Assembly (NCBI GenBank): GCA_902491765.1
Contig: CABUIY010000004.1
Location: 1 to 64,000 of the forward strand
Direction: 5' to 3'
Origin: an uncultured Collinsella sp.
GTDB taxonomy: Bacteria > Actinomycetota > Coriobacteriia > Coriobacteriales > Coriobacteriaceae
DNA length: 64,000 bases
The notes under the pieces are model-generated. The model worked only from the letters and a program-made list of their open reading frames with translations, did no database searches and was not told the origin of the DNA. How positions within the stretch are numbered: the stretch's first letter is position 1; each line of letters starts with the position of its first letter. The translations under genes and the position numbers were made by a program. Shown here piece after piece: positions 49,974 through 57,881 of the stretch.

Positions 49974-50651
49974 ATGTCGCTGCGCGGTGGAATCGGTCTG
50001 CCCGAGCTTCCTCTAGAGGACGGGCAGGAGTTTAGACTCGGCATTATGGGTGGCACCTTTGATCCCATCCATTACGGGCACCTGGTGACCGCCGAGCAGG
50101 CGCGCGAGTCGCTCGACTTGGACGCTGTGCTCTTTATGCCGGCGGGCTCTCCTGCCTTTAAGCTTGACAAGCCGGTGACGCCTGCCGAGGACCGTTATGC
50201 CATGACGGTCCTCGCCACCGCCGCGAACCCGGCCTTTTTGGCGAGCCGGTTCGAGATCGACCGTCCGGGTGTAACCTATACGGCCGATACGCTTCATGCC
50301 CTTCGCGACTTTTACCCGTCGCAGGTAAAGCTCTACTTTATTACGGGCGCCGACGCGATTATCGATATTGTGACTTGGCATGATGCCGAACGAATCGCTG
50401 AGCTTGCTACCTTTATTGCGGCGACGCGACCGGGCTTTGATATCGATACGGCGCGTGCCCGAATCAAAGAGTCGGGGCTGCCGTTCGACGTGCGCTATAT
50501 TCAGATTCCGGCGCTGGCGATCAGCTCGACGAACATTCGCAAGCGTGTTGCCCGCGGTATGAGCGTGCGCTATCTTACGAGCGAGTCCGTGCTCGGCTAC
50601 ATTCGCAAACGCAGGCTATATGCCGATTTGGGCCAAGAAGATTTTGAGTGA
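49974..50651 (+). CDS. nadD: Nicotinate-nucleotide adenylyltransferase
   Basis: 225 residues. LGIMGGTFDPIHYGHLVTAEQAR holds the nucleotide-binding GTFDP and HxGH motifs (cited in parts: GGTFDPIHYGH). FITGADAIIDIVTW and the late ISSTNIRKRV (the ISSTxIR motif) confirm NadD. It makes nicotinate adenine dinucleotide for NAD synthesis. It begins 4 nt after obg and has an ~18-residue N-terminal extension before the core; an internal start is possible. Confidence 0.95.
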   Translation: MSLRGGIGLPELPLEDGQEFRLGIMGGTFDPIHYGHLVTAEQARESLDLDAVLFMPAGSPAFKLDKPVTPAEDRYAMTVLATAANPAFLASRFEIDRPGVTYTADTLHALRDFYPSQVKLYFITGADAIIDIVTWHDAERIAELATFIAATRPGFDIDTARARIKESGLPFDVRYIQIPALAISSTNIRKRVARGMSVRYLTSESVLGYIRKRRLYADLGQEDFE

Positions 50652-50663
50652 TGGGGGTCTACG

Positions 50664-51272
50664 TTGTCGGTAGAGGATCAGTTTGAGGGCGATGAGCGCG
50701 CGCTGCTCAAGCGCATTCAAGAGCTGCTCGATGTTCGCATGAAGGATAAGCGCAAGCGCTATGTGCATTCGCTGGGTGTTGCTGAGACCGCACTTCATCT
50801 GGCCGAGGTCTACGGCGTTGACCGCTTTGATGCCGCTGCCGCCGGCCTGATCCATGACTGGGACAAGGTGCTTTCCGACGACGAGCTGGTCACGCGCGCT
50901 CTGCACTACGGCATTAAGATTGCCGGCTCTCCTTCCGCCGCGACGCCGCTTTTGCATGGCCCTGTTGCCGCCTATGAGCTTCCGCAGCTTTTCCCTGAGT
51001 TGTCGTTGGCCGTTTTCCAGGCTGTCGACCGTCACACCGTGGGTGCCTGCGACATGACGCCGCTCGATATGGTGGTCTTTGTGGCCGATGCCATCGAGCC
51101 CAACCGCCACGGCGACTATGCCCATGCGTTGCGCAAGATGGTGGGGGAGTCGACGCTCGATGAGTTGTTCTTCTCCTGTTTTGCGCAGGGTCTGGTCTAT
51201 GTGATCCAGTCCGGGCGCTATCTTTATCCCACGGCTATTTCGATTTACAACCATTACGCCCAGCTGCGCTAG
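50664..51272 (+). CDS. yqeK: HD-domain phosphohydrolase YqeK
   Basis: 202 residues from TTG 50664. The HD motif series is YVHSLGVAETALHLAE, then AGLIHDWDK, then HGPVAAYELPQ and DRHTVGACDMTPLDMVVFVADAIEP. This is the YqeK family, shown in other bacteria to hydrolyse diadenosine tetraphosphate symmetrically. It follows nadD, as is usual, and precedes rsfS. Confidence 0.93.
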   Translation: MSVEDQFEGDERALLKRIQELLDVRMKDKRKRYVHSLGVAETALHLAEVYGVDRFDAAAAGLIHDWDKVLSDDELVTRALHYGIKIAGSPSAATPLLHGPVAAYELPQLFPELSLAVFQAVDRHTVGACDMTPLDMVVFVADAIEPNRHGDYAHALRKMVGESTLDELFFSCFAQGLVYVIQSGRYLYPTAISIYNHYAQLR

Positions 51273-51299
51273 CTCGGGCTGTCTAGAAAGAGGTATTCC

Positions 51300-51755
51300 A
51301 TGGCCGACGAGACCATGACCGACGAGCAGATTCTTGAAGGTGTGGAGCACAAGAGCTTCGTCGCCACGTCCGACCGCACCGCCGCCTCGCTGTCCGCGAG
51401 TGGTGTCGCCGCCGAGGATGTCGCCCGCGCCGCCGCGCAGGCCGCCTACGACAAGAAGGGCGAGGACGTTCAGGTGCTCGACCTGACCGAGCTTTCCGAC
51501 GTATGCGACTACTTTGTGCTTGCCACCGGTACCAACAACCGCCAGGTCGATTCTATCGTCGACGAGATCGAGGAGAAGGTCGCCGAGGCTTGCGGCGAGC
51601 ACCCGTTCTCCATCGAGGGTCGCGAGCAGAAGACCTGGATGCTCATGGACTATGGTTCGGTTGTCGTCCACGTCTTCACTCCCGAGGCGCGCGACTTCTA
51701 CCGTCTCGAAAAGCTCTGGGGTGACGCTCCCCAGCTCCCCCTCAACCTCCTCTAG
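51300..51755 (+). CDS. rsfS: Ribosomal silencing factor RsfS
   Basis: 151 residues. The core begins near residue 40 (AYDKKGEDVQVLDLTEL) and has SDVCDYFVLATGTNNRQVDSI, the WMLMDYGSVVVHVF motif and FYRLEKLWGDA at the end. It binds L14 and blocks subunit joining when nutrients are low. The ~40-residue N-terminal extension, rich in Ala, Ser and Thr, is longer than usual and unexplained. Confidence 0.95.
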   Translation: MADETMTDEQILEGVEHKSFVATSDRTAASLSASGVAAEDVARAAAQAAYDKKGEDVQVLDLTELSDVCDYFVLATGTNNRQVDSIVDEIEEKVAEACGEHPFSIEGREQKTWMLMDYGSVVVHVFTPEARDFYRLEKLWGDAPQLPLNLL

Positions 51756-51770
51756 AGCTTTGCTTGGGCC

Positions 51771-51789
51771 AGGGCTTTTTTAGCTACCC
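51771..51789 (+). repeat. REP-like half element 1
   Basis: AGGGCTTTTTTAGCTACCC matches, with two changes, the right half of the longer palindromes around the RAYT gene. It sits 16 nt after rsfS. Confidence 0.6.
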
Positions 51790-51801
51790 TTATCCGTTTG
51801 C

Positions 51802-51840
51802 CGGGCAGTTGCACCATTTGCAGCTGCCCGTCTTTCTTTT
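51802..51840 (+). terminator. Terminator of the obg-rsfS operon
   Basis: A 12-bp stem with one G-T pair (51802-51813 with 51819-51830) and 5-nt loop, followed by TCTTTCTTTT. Confidence 0.9.
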
Positions 51841-51848
51841 GCCCAAAA

Positions 51849-51882
51849 GTAGCTAATTTGGGACGGGGCTTTTTTAGCTACC
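51849..51882 (+). repeat. REP-like palindrome 2 (upstream of RAYT)
   Basis: Outer arms GTAGCTAA and TTAGCTAC flank the same TTTGGGACGGGGCT core found in the two downstream copies. GTAG at the stem base is the kind of tetranucleotide recognised by RAYT proteins. Confidence 0.75.
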
Positions 51883-51982
51883 ACCTACCGTTCGCCGAAC
51901 AACGCGATTTGTCGCACCCAGTACGTTTTTTTCTGCTCTGGCTCGGGTAACGTAATTCTTATCTGTAGAGGAGGGAATGCGT

Positions 51983-52741
51983 ATGACTCGGACTGCGCGA
52001 GAAATCTCTGAATATGGCTTTTACCATGTCGTTCAAAAGGGGTGTGGTGGTCAGCTGATATTTGAGGATGAGGATGATCGACTCTATTTGATTCGGCTGA
52101 TTGCTTCGAAATGCCAGAAGTTCAAAGTTGATGTCATCGCGTGGTGCCTTATGGATAACCATATTCATCTTCTGCTTGACGATGAGCATGCTCATCTGAG
52201 TGATTGCATGCATTCGATTACGACGGCGTATGCCATGTATTTCAATTCTAAGACAGGCAGAAAGGGTCCACTCTTCCAGGATCGATTTAAGAGCGTGCCG
52301 ATTCTTGATGATGATCAGCTGCTCAACTGCGTTCGTTACATTCACGATAACCCTGCGAAAGCCAGAATTGACAGAATTGACACTGCTTCGCTCTATCGCT
52401 GGAGCAGCTTTAGCGAGTATATGGGCTATCCGGGTATTTGTAAGACTGATTGCGTGCTCGAGTTGCTCGGGAATTCCCAGAGGTTTTTTGCATTTAGCAC
52501 CTCGGGCGAGCCCAATGGCTATTGCTTCCGTTATGGCGCTCACGTGAGTGATGCTGACGCGCTTGAGTTTGCGCAGGCGTTGCTCAAACCTTACGAGCCT
52601 CACCATCTCAAAGCTCTGCCAAAGGGCGTGCGTGATGACTGTATCCGCAAGCTCAAAAGCGAGGGCTTTTCGATCAAGCAGATCGTGCGCCTCACGGGCA
52701 TCGGCCACTGCACGATTCAAAAAGTCAAAATTGAAAAGTAG
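51983..52741 (+). CDS. REP-associated tyrosine transposase (RAYT, Y1_Tnp family)
   Basis: 252 residues from ATG 51983, preferred to ATG 51977 because GAGGAGGG is 7 nt upstream. The Y1 transposase core shows CLMDNHIHLLL with the metal-binding His60-x-His62 pair, FQDRFKS, and VRYIHDNPAKA with the likely nucleophile Tyr119. The C-terminal ~90 residues include a helix-turn-helix-like segment (FSIKQIVRLTGIGHCTIQKV). RAYTs cut single-stranded REP palindromes and probably spread them. Similar GTAG-bearing palindromes lie on both sides, making this a self-contained RAYT/REP unit. Its AT content is higher than the flanking core genes. Catalytic residues appear intact. Confidence 0.92.
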   Translation: MTRTAREISEYGFYHVVQKGCGGQLIFEDEDDRLYLIRLIASKCQKFKVDVIAWCLMDNHIHLLLDDEHAHLSDCMHSITTAYAMYFNSKTGRKGPLFQDRFKSVPILDDDQLLNCVRYIHDNPAKARIDRIDTASLYRWSSFSEYMGYPGICKTDCVLELLGNSQRFFAFSTSGEPNGYCFRYGAHVSDADALEFAQALLKPYEPHHLKALPKGVRDDCIRKLKSEGFSIKQIVRLTGIGHCTIQKVKIEK

Positions 52742-52790
52742 CTCATTTCAGGCGGGGTAATTTTGCTACGGCCACCAAACCGGGCATCCG

Positions 52791-52827
52791 GGGTAGTCAA
52801 TTTGGGACGGGGCTATTTTAGCTACCC
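52791..52827 (+). repeat. REP palindrome 3 (downstream of RAYT)
   Basis: 37 nt with imperfect GGGTAG...CTACCC arms and the TTTGGGACGGGGCT core. It is the exact reverse complement of the copy at 52879-52915, 51 nt away. Confidence 0.9.
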
Positions 52828-52878
52828 TTTGGCTGACGGTGAATGAATTAGGCCGAATGAATCTCAACCGATATATAG

Positions 52879-52915
52879 GGGTAGCTAAAATAGCCCCGTC
52901 CCAAATTGACTACCC
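52879..52915 (-). repeat. REP palindrome 4, inverted partner
   Basis: Exact 37-nt reverse complement of 52791-52827. The pair can fold into one long hairpin and has the arrangement of a BIME (paired REPs in opposite orientation). It also lies downstream of dinB, between the two convergent genes. Confidence 0.9.
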
Positions 52916-52961
52916 ATGCCGTGTCGGACGGAAGGCAGCAAAAAGCCCCGTCCAAAAAAGA

Positions 52962-54215
52962 TTAGTTTTTGAAGCGGGATTGGCGGCCGAAAGATAGGGC
53001 GCTGTCGCCGAACTTGTCTCGGACGGCGTCGATCGCGACGGAGAGCTCGCGGCGGTCGCTGGATTGGGCTCCGCGGTCGTCGATTTCGCAGAACAAGTCA
53101 GTCTGGATGCCGCCCTGATGGTCAAAGTCGCTCATGCCGATGCCTGCTAAGCGAACATGCATGCCTTCCTGCCAGATGTTGTCGAGCAGTTCGAGCGCAA
53201 CTGCCACGAAGATATTCTCGTCGTCGGTGGGGTGGGGAAGCCGCCGCTGCGCCGTTCGCCCGCTTCCATACGAATGCTTGAGCTTGAGTGTCACCGTGGC
53301 GCCTGTTAGTCCCTGACGGCGCAGGCGGCGTCCTACTGACTCGCCCAACAGCGCAATCGCCGCTTCGATGTCCCCGCGCTCAGTCAAATCTTTCGCAAAG
53401 GTGCGTTCATTGCTCACCGATTTAACCTCGCGCTCTTCATCGAGACTCGTGACTTCGGAGATTTCGAGTCCCAGCGCACGCTGGCGCATGCGTTCGCCGT
53501 TGACGCCAAAAATAGAGGCCAAGGTGGATTCCGGTGCACGTGATAGCTCGCCGAGGGTGTAGATGCGCATGCGGCGCAGTCGCTCCTCGGCCGAGCGCCC
53601 GATGCCGCTCATGGCAGATACCGGCAGCGCGGCCAAAAAGCGCTGCTCGGTTCCGGGGCGCACGATGGTCAGCCCAAACGGCTTATCCCGCTCGCTTGCG
53701 ATCTTTGCGACCGTCTTGTTGCAGCCCACGCCAATGGAGCACGTCACTCCCTGCGCTGCCACGCGGTCGCTTATACGCCGCGCAACCAGCAGCGGGTCTT
53801 CGGGCGCAAAGCGACCCGGTGTGATATCGATAAAGGCTTCGTCGATGGATACGCGCTCAACGCGCGGGGTCACGTCGGCGAGAATCGCCATGACCTGAGC
53901 GCTCACCTCGCGGTAGCGATCAAAGTGCCCGTGTGTCCAAATGGCTTGCGGGCACAAGCGCCGCGCCTCGGCCGAGGCCATGGCAGAGTGCACGCCAAAG
54001 CGACGCGCCTCATACGAACACGTGGACACGACGCCACGCGAATCGGCGTCTCCGCCCACGATGAGCGGCTTTCCTCGCCATTCGGGATGATCGAGCATCT
54101 CCACGCTCGCAAAAAACGCATCGAGGTCCATGAGTCCCACCGCCGGACCCGTCCAGGGAGGCGGCGTGACGCCCATGGCATCCTCATAACCGTATGTATG
54201 TTCGCGTCTTTCCAT
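52962..54215 (-). CDS. dinB: DNA polymerase IV (Y-family)
   Basis: 417 residues. GLMDLDAFFASVEM with the first catalytic Asp, YEARRFGVHSAMA (steric gate region), RVERVSIDEAFIDIT with the catalytic Asp-Glu, SIGVGCNKTVAKIAS and the helix-hairpin-helix SGIGRSAEERLRRM define DinB. The little-finger domain fills about 260-380. It performs error-prone translesion synthesis. A TATACT (complement of 54222-54227) ends 7 nt before the ATG and no ribosome site is visible, so the transcript may be leaderless. No recognisable SOS box was found. Confidence 0.95.
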   Translation of the reverse strand: MERREHTYGYEDAMGVTPPPWTGPAVGLMDLDAFFASVEMLDHPEWRGKPLIVGGDADSRGVVSTCSYEARRFGVHSAMASAEARRLCPQAIWTHGHFDRYREVSAQVMAILADVTPRVERVSIDEAFIDITPGRFAPEDPLLVARRISDRVAAQGVTCSIGVGCNKTVAKIASERDKPFGLTIVRPGTEQRFLAALPVSAMSGIGRSAEERLRRMRIYTLGELSRAPESTLASIFGVNGERMRQRALGLEISEVTSLDEEREVKSVSNERTFAKDLTERGDIEAAIALLGESVGRRLRRQGLTGATVTLKLKHSYGSGRTAQRRLPHPTDDENIFVAVALELLDNIWQEGMHVRLAGIGMSDFDHQGGIQTDLFCEIDDRGAQSSDRRELSVAIDAVRDKFGDSALSFGRQSRFKN

Positions 54216-54221
54216 GTCATG

Positions 54222-54227
54222 AGTATA
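54222..54227 (-). promoter_or_regulatory. -10 element of dinB
   Basis: TATACT on the minus strand ends 7 nt before the ATG, which would place the transcript start at or next to the start codon. Confidence 0.45.
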
Positions 54228-54331
54228 CCGCGCAGCTCATGTGGGGTGCGTGTATGTGCTTGCAAATCCCGAATTCTTGTCTAAGATATGGATTTGCCCT
54301 CGACTACACCGAAGAAGTTGGTCTCACGGAC

Positions 54332-54360
54332 TTCACCTGCCCGCGTCGATGGCGTATTAT
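54332..54360 (+). promoter_or_regulatory. Promoter of rpsP operon
   Basis: TTCACC at 54332-54337, a 17-nt spacer and TATTAT at 54355-54360, 57 nt before rpsP. Confidence 0.7.
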
Positions 54361-54416
54361 GTTCAACTGTTTGTTTGTAGTTGCAGCCTAAAGCTGCTTG
54401 GTTGGAGGAGTTTCCT

Positions 54417-54758
54417 TTGGCAGTCAAGATTCGCCTTGCTCGTCACGGCGCTAAGAAGCGTCCGTACTACCGTGTCGTCGTCGCCGATTCCCGCGCCCCG
54501 CGTGACGGTCGTATCATCGAGGAGGTTGGCCGCTACAACCCGATGACCGCCCCCAAGACCATCAACCTCGACCTCGAGAAGATCGCCGACTGGCAGTCCA
54601 AGGGCGCTCAGCTCACCGACGCCGTCGCCGCTCTGGTCAAGGCCGCCAACGAGGGCGAGAAGACCGAGACCGTCGTCAAGAAGTCCAAGAAGCAGCTCGC
54701 CAAAGAGGCCGAGGCCGCTAAGGCTGCCGCTGAGGCCGCTGAGGGCGCCGAGGAGTAA
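54417..54758 (+). CDS. rpsP: 30S ribosomal protein S16
   Basis: 113 residues from TTG 54417 (GGAGGAG 6 nt upstream), giving the family start MAVKIRLARHGAKKRPYYR. VVADSRAPRDGRIIEEVGRYNP is the S16 signature (shortened: DSRAPRDGR, VGRYNP). A Lys/Ala/Glu-rich C-terminal tail of ~30 residues extends the usual 80-90. It heads rpsP-khpA-rimM-trmD-lepB. Confidence 0.96.
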   Translation: MAVKIRLARHGAKKRPYYRVVVADSRAPRDGRIIEEVGRYNPMTAPKTINLDLEKIADWQSKGAQLTDAVAALVKAANEGEKTETVVKKSKKQLAKEAEAAKAAAEAAEGAEE

Positions 54759-54761
54759 ATC

Positions 54762-55046
54762 GTGCCTGAGGTTGACGCTGCACAGCTCGAGGGTGAGGCA
54801 ATGCTCTCAGATCGCATCGCCGATCTCGTCGAATATCTCGTTGTTCAGATCGTCGACGACCCGGATTCCGTGAGCCTTGAGGTCATCGATGGTGACGACG
54901 CCTCTACGATTGAGGTTTCGGTCGCCGAGGATGACGTCGCTAAGGTCATCGGCCGTCGTGGCCGTACCATCAAGGCCATTCGCGCGCTCGCCCGTGCACT
55001 GGCCGCTCGCCTCGACACTGCTGTCGAGGTAGAGGTTCTGGGCTAG
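54762..55046 (+). CDS. khpA: KH-domain RNA-binding protein KhpA
   Basis: 94 residues from GTG 54762, 3 nt after rpsP with GAGGAG upstream. The core LVEYLVVQIVDDPDSVSLEV then VAKVIGRRGRTIKAIRALA carries the KH GxxG motif (GRRG). The extra ~13 N-terminal residues may be removed if ATG 54801 is used. KhpA, with KhpB/EloR, binds RNA and influences cell elongation in Firmicutes. This slot between rpsP and rimM is its usual one. Confidence 0.93.
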   Translation: MPEVDAAQLEGEAMLSDRIADLVEYLVVQIVDDPDSVSLEVIDGDDASTIEVSVAEDDVAKVIGRRGRTIKAIRALARALAARLDTAVEVEVLG

Positions 55047-55050
55047 GACC

Positions 55051-55572
55051 TTGAGGTCCCAGTACAAAAACATCGCCCGTGTTGTCAAGCCGCACGGAAG
55101 GAAGGGGGAGGTCCTCGCGCAGCCGCTGCGGGGGCTTCCTTCTGTATTAGAGCCTGGTATGCGCGTCGCCCTGACGCCGCCGGCGCTCAAGCGCGACCGC
55201 TTTTGCACGGTCGTGTCCGTCACCGATACGGGCGATGGCGATCTGGTCTCGTTTGAGGGCATTGACGACTTGACGGCCGCCGAGGGCATCACGGGATGCT
55301 ACGTGCTGGCAAATCGTGACGATTTTGAGCTCGATTCGCTCGACGCTGCCTATACCGACCTGATGGGTCGCGAGGTGGTCGACGAGCGCTTCGGTTCGCT
55401 CGGTACGATCGTCGAGATCATGTCGACGCCCGCCAACGATGTTTGGGTTGTCGAGGGTGATCGGTACGGCGAGGTACTGATTCCCGTGATCGAGCAGGTC
55501 GTGCTCGATCTTCCCGACACAGGAACAATTTCCGTCCACGTTATGGACGGCCTGATCGATATGGACAAGTAG
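55051..55572 (+). CDS. rimM: Ribosome maturation factor RimM
   Basis: 173 residues from TTG 55051 (weak AGGA upstream). ARVVKPHGRKGEVLAQPLRG is the N-terminal RimM barrel motif (shortened: KPHGRKGEV). The PRC-barrel follows with DLMGREVVDERFGSLGTIVEI and VWVVEGDRYGEVLIPVIEQVV-like sequence. It assists 30S head assembly through S19. Located between khpA and trmD. Confidence 0.93.
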   Translation: MRSQYKNIARVVKPHGRKGEVLAQPLRGLPSVLEPGMRVALTPPALKRDRFCTVVSVTDTGDGDLVSFEGIDDLTAAEGITGCYVLANRDDFELDSLDAAYTDLMGREVVDERFGSLGTIVEIMSTPANDVWVVEGDRYGEVLIPVIEQVVLDLPDTGTISVHVMDGLIDMDK

Positions 55573-55582
55573 GGAGGACAAC

Positions 55583-56341
55583 ATGCTGATCGAGACCCTT
55601 TCGGTCTTTCCCGAGATGTTTGAGCCCGTCATGTCCACATCGATCTTGGGCCGCGCCCGCAAGGCCGGCCTTTTTGATTTTAAGGCGTATAACCTGCGCG
55701 ACTGGACGCACGACCGCCATCGTACTGTCGATGACGAGCCGTACGGCGGCGGGCAGGGCATGCTCATGAAGGTCGAGCCTATCGCAGAGGCCATCGAGGC
55801 CATTAGCGCAGAGGGTCCCAAGCCCACTGTGGTGTTCTTTACCCCCTGTGGCGAGCCTTTTACGCAGCGTGTGGCCGAGCGCCTGCTCAAAAGTGAGCGC
55901 CTGCTGTTTGTGTGCAGTCGCTACGAGGGCGTCGACGAGCGCGCGTATGCGTATGCCGATGAGCGTCTGTCGATCGGCGACTACGTGCTCACGGGCGGCG
56001 AGCTTCCCGCTATGGTCGTTGCCGATGCCGTCGTACGCCTGATTCCCGGCGCCCTGGGCGACGAGATGAGCAACGTGGACGAGTCGTTCTCGACCGCCGA
56101 GGATGGAGGCCTGCTCGAGTACGCGCAGTACACCCGTCCTGCCGAGTTCAACGGCGAGGGCGTGCCTCCGGTGCTCGTGAGCGGCGATCACGCCAAGGTC
56201 GATGCCTGGCGTCGCAAGAACGCCATCGAGCGCACCTGCCGCTGGCGTCCCGATCTGATCGAGACGGCGCGGCTCACGCCCGAGGAGCGCGCTTACGCGC
56301 AGGAGATCCTTGACGCTTCGTATTCGCAGAGCGAGGAGTGA
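55583..56341 (+). CDS. trmD: tRNA (guanine-37-N1)-methyltransferase
   Basis: 252 residues. IETLSVFPEMFEP, NLRDWTHDRHRTVDDEPYGGG, LFVCSRYEGVDERA, and the SAM-knot IGDYVLTGGELPAMV are definitive for TrmD. It methylates G37 of tRNAs that read CNN codons to prevent frameshifting. An AGGGAGGA site precedes the ATG. Confidence 0.97.
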   Translation: MLIETLSVFPEMFEPVMSTSILGRARKAGLFDFKAYNLRDWTHDRHRTVDDEPYGGGQGMLMKVEPIAEAIEAISAEGPKPTVVFFTPCGEPFTQRVAERLLKSERLLFVCSRYEGVDERAYAYADERLSIGDYVLTGGELPAMVVADAVVRLIPGALGDEMSNVDESFSTAEDGGLLEYAQYTRPAEFNGEGVPPVLVSGDHAKVDAWRRKNAIERTCRWRPDLIETARLTPEERAYAQEILDASYSQSEE

Positions 56342-56343
56342 GT

Positions 56344-56907
56344 ATGGTTCCTACGCAACATTCCGCGTTGAGGGGCGCTTTTGAGTGGATCGCGGTCATC
56401 GCGATCGCGCTCGTGGCCACCTTCCTGATCCGCACCTTTGTGGTCGAGCCCTTTGTGGTGCCCACCGGCTCTATGGAGGACACGATCGAGATTGGCGACC
56501 AGATCCTGGCACAAAAGGTGAGCCTCGAGCTCGGTCAGCCCGTCAAGCAGGGCGATATCGTGGTGTTTCACAACCCCGATGGCACCTCCGAGCATGATGT
56601 TCTTGTCAAGCGTGTTATTGCCACGGCCGGCCAGACGGTCGACCTGCAGGATGGCAAGGTGGTCGTTGACGGCCAAGCGCTCGACGAGGACTATACGACG
56701 GGCATGAGCTGGCCACTTTCGGTCCAAGCACCCGGCACTCAGGTAAGCTATCCCTACACCGTTCCCGACGGGTGCGTGTGGGTGATGGGCGACAACCGCG
56801 AAAACTCTGCCGACTCACGCTACTTTGGTCCCGTCGATCGCTCTGATTTGATCGCTGTGGCACTCGTTCGCTACTGGCCGCTCAACCGCATCGGCGCTAT
56901 CGACTAA
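56344..56907 (+). CDS. lepB: Signal peptidase I
   Basis: 187 residues from ATG 56344, GAGGAG 5 nt upstream. One membrane helix (FEWIAVIAIALVATFLI) precedes PTGSMEDTI with catalytic Ser43, LVKRVIA with catalytic Lys89, and the late GDNRENSADSRYFG motif. It removes signal peptides at the outer membrane face of the cytoplasmic membrane and would process secreted proteins such as those at 225 and 3278. Last gene of the rpsP operon. Confidence 0.95.
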   Translation: MVPTQHSALRGAFEWIAVIAIALVATFLIRTFVVEPFVVPTGSMEDTIEIGDQILAQKVSLELGQPVKQGDIVVFHNPDGTSEHDVLVKRVIATAGQTVDLQDGKVVVDGQALDEDYTTGMSWPLSVQAPGTQVSYPYTVPDGCVWVMGDNRENSADSRYFGPVDRSDLIAVALVRYWPLNRIGAID

Positions 56908-56966
56908 AAACCGCTATAGTACAGTACCTAACCGTGTAATCGTTTCGACGAGGGGATATTAGAGGC

Positions 56967-57878
56967 ATGAACGCTTCATCGCTTTCCTTCCAAGACATCA
57001 TCCTGCGCCTCCAGCAGTACTGGGGCGAGCAGGGCTGCGTCATTATGCAGCCCTATGACTCCGAGGTCGGTGCCGGTACCTTCCATACCGCGACCACGCT
57101 GCGCTCGCTCGGTCCCGCCGAGTGGCGCACCTGCTATGCGCAGCCTTGCCGCCGTCCCGCCGACGGCCGCTACGGCGAGAACCCCAACCGCATGCAGCAC
57201 TACTATCAGTTCCAGGTGCTCATCAAGCCCTCACCGGTCAACGCCCAGGAGCTTTACCTGGGGTCTCTTGCCGCTATCGGTCTGGACCCCAACGACCATG
57301 ACGTCCGCTTTGTCGAGGACGACTGGGAGAGCCCGACGCTCGGCGCCTGGGGCCTTGGCTGGGAGGTCTGGCTCAACGGCATGGAGGTCACGCAGTTTAC
57401 GTACTTCCAGCAGGTAGGCGGCATCGAGGTCGACCCCGTGCCCGTCGAGATCACCTATGGCCTAGAGCGCATTGCCATGTATGCGCAGGGCGTTAACTCG
57501 GTCTACGACTTGGTGTGGAGCTACCTGCCCGACGGCACGCCCATGACCTATGGCGACGTGTTCCTCGAGAACGAGCGCGAGTTCAGTGCCTATAACTTTG
57601 AGGTCGCAAACGTCGAGATGATGCGTCAGAAGTTTGACGACTACGAGGCCGAGTGCCATTCCTGCCTGGAGCGCAAGCTGCCGCTGCCGGCATATGACTG
57701 CGTCATGAAGTGCAGCCACGCTTTCAACCTGCTCGATGCTCGCGGCGCCCTGTCCGCGGTCGAGCGTGCCAACTACATCCTGCGCGTCCGCGCCGTCGCC
57801 AAGGCGTGCTGCGAGGCCTACATGGCCGAGGTCGCCGGAGTCAACGAGAATGCCGATCAGGAAGGCGAGGTGGCGTAA
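56967..57878 (+). CDS. glyQ: Glycyl-tRNA synthetase alpha subunit
   Basis: 303 residues. SFQDIILRLQQYWGEQGCVI, PYDSEVGAGTFHTATTLRSL and YVQPCRRPADGRYGENPNR-type sequence (here YAQPCRRPADGRYGENPN) are diagnostic. It forms the catalytic part of the bacterial alpha2beta2 enzyme. No T-box leader fits in the 59 nt upstream; TATAGT at 56915-56920 may be the -10. glyS follows by 3 nt. Confidence 0.97.
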   Translation: MNASSLSFQDIILRLQQYWGEQGCVIMQPYDSEVGAGTFHTATTLRSLGPAEWRTCYAQPCRRPADGRYGENPNRMQHYYQFQVLIKPSPVNAQELYLGSLAAIGLDPNDHDVRFVEDDWESPTLGAWGLGWEVWLNGMEVTQFTYFQQVGGIEVDPVPVEITYGLERIAMYAQGVNSVYDLVWSYLPDGTPMTYGDVFLENEREFSAYNFEVANVEMMRQKFDDYEAECHSCLERKLPLPAYDCVMKCSHAFNLLDARGALSAVERANYILRVRAVAKACCEAYMAEVAGVNENADQEGEVA

Positions 57879-57881
57879 GCC

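Noticed and set aside
56908..56966. T-box or other riboswitch before glyQS
   Set aside because: Only 59 nt are available, with no T-box core sequence or terminator pair.
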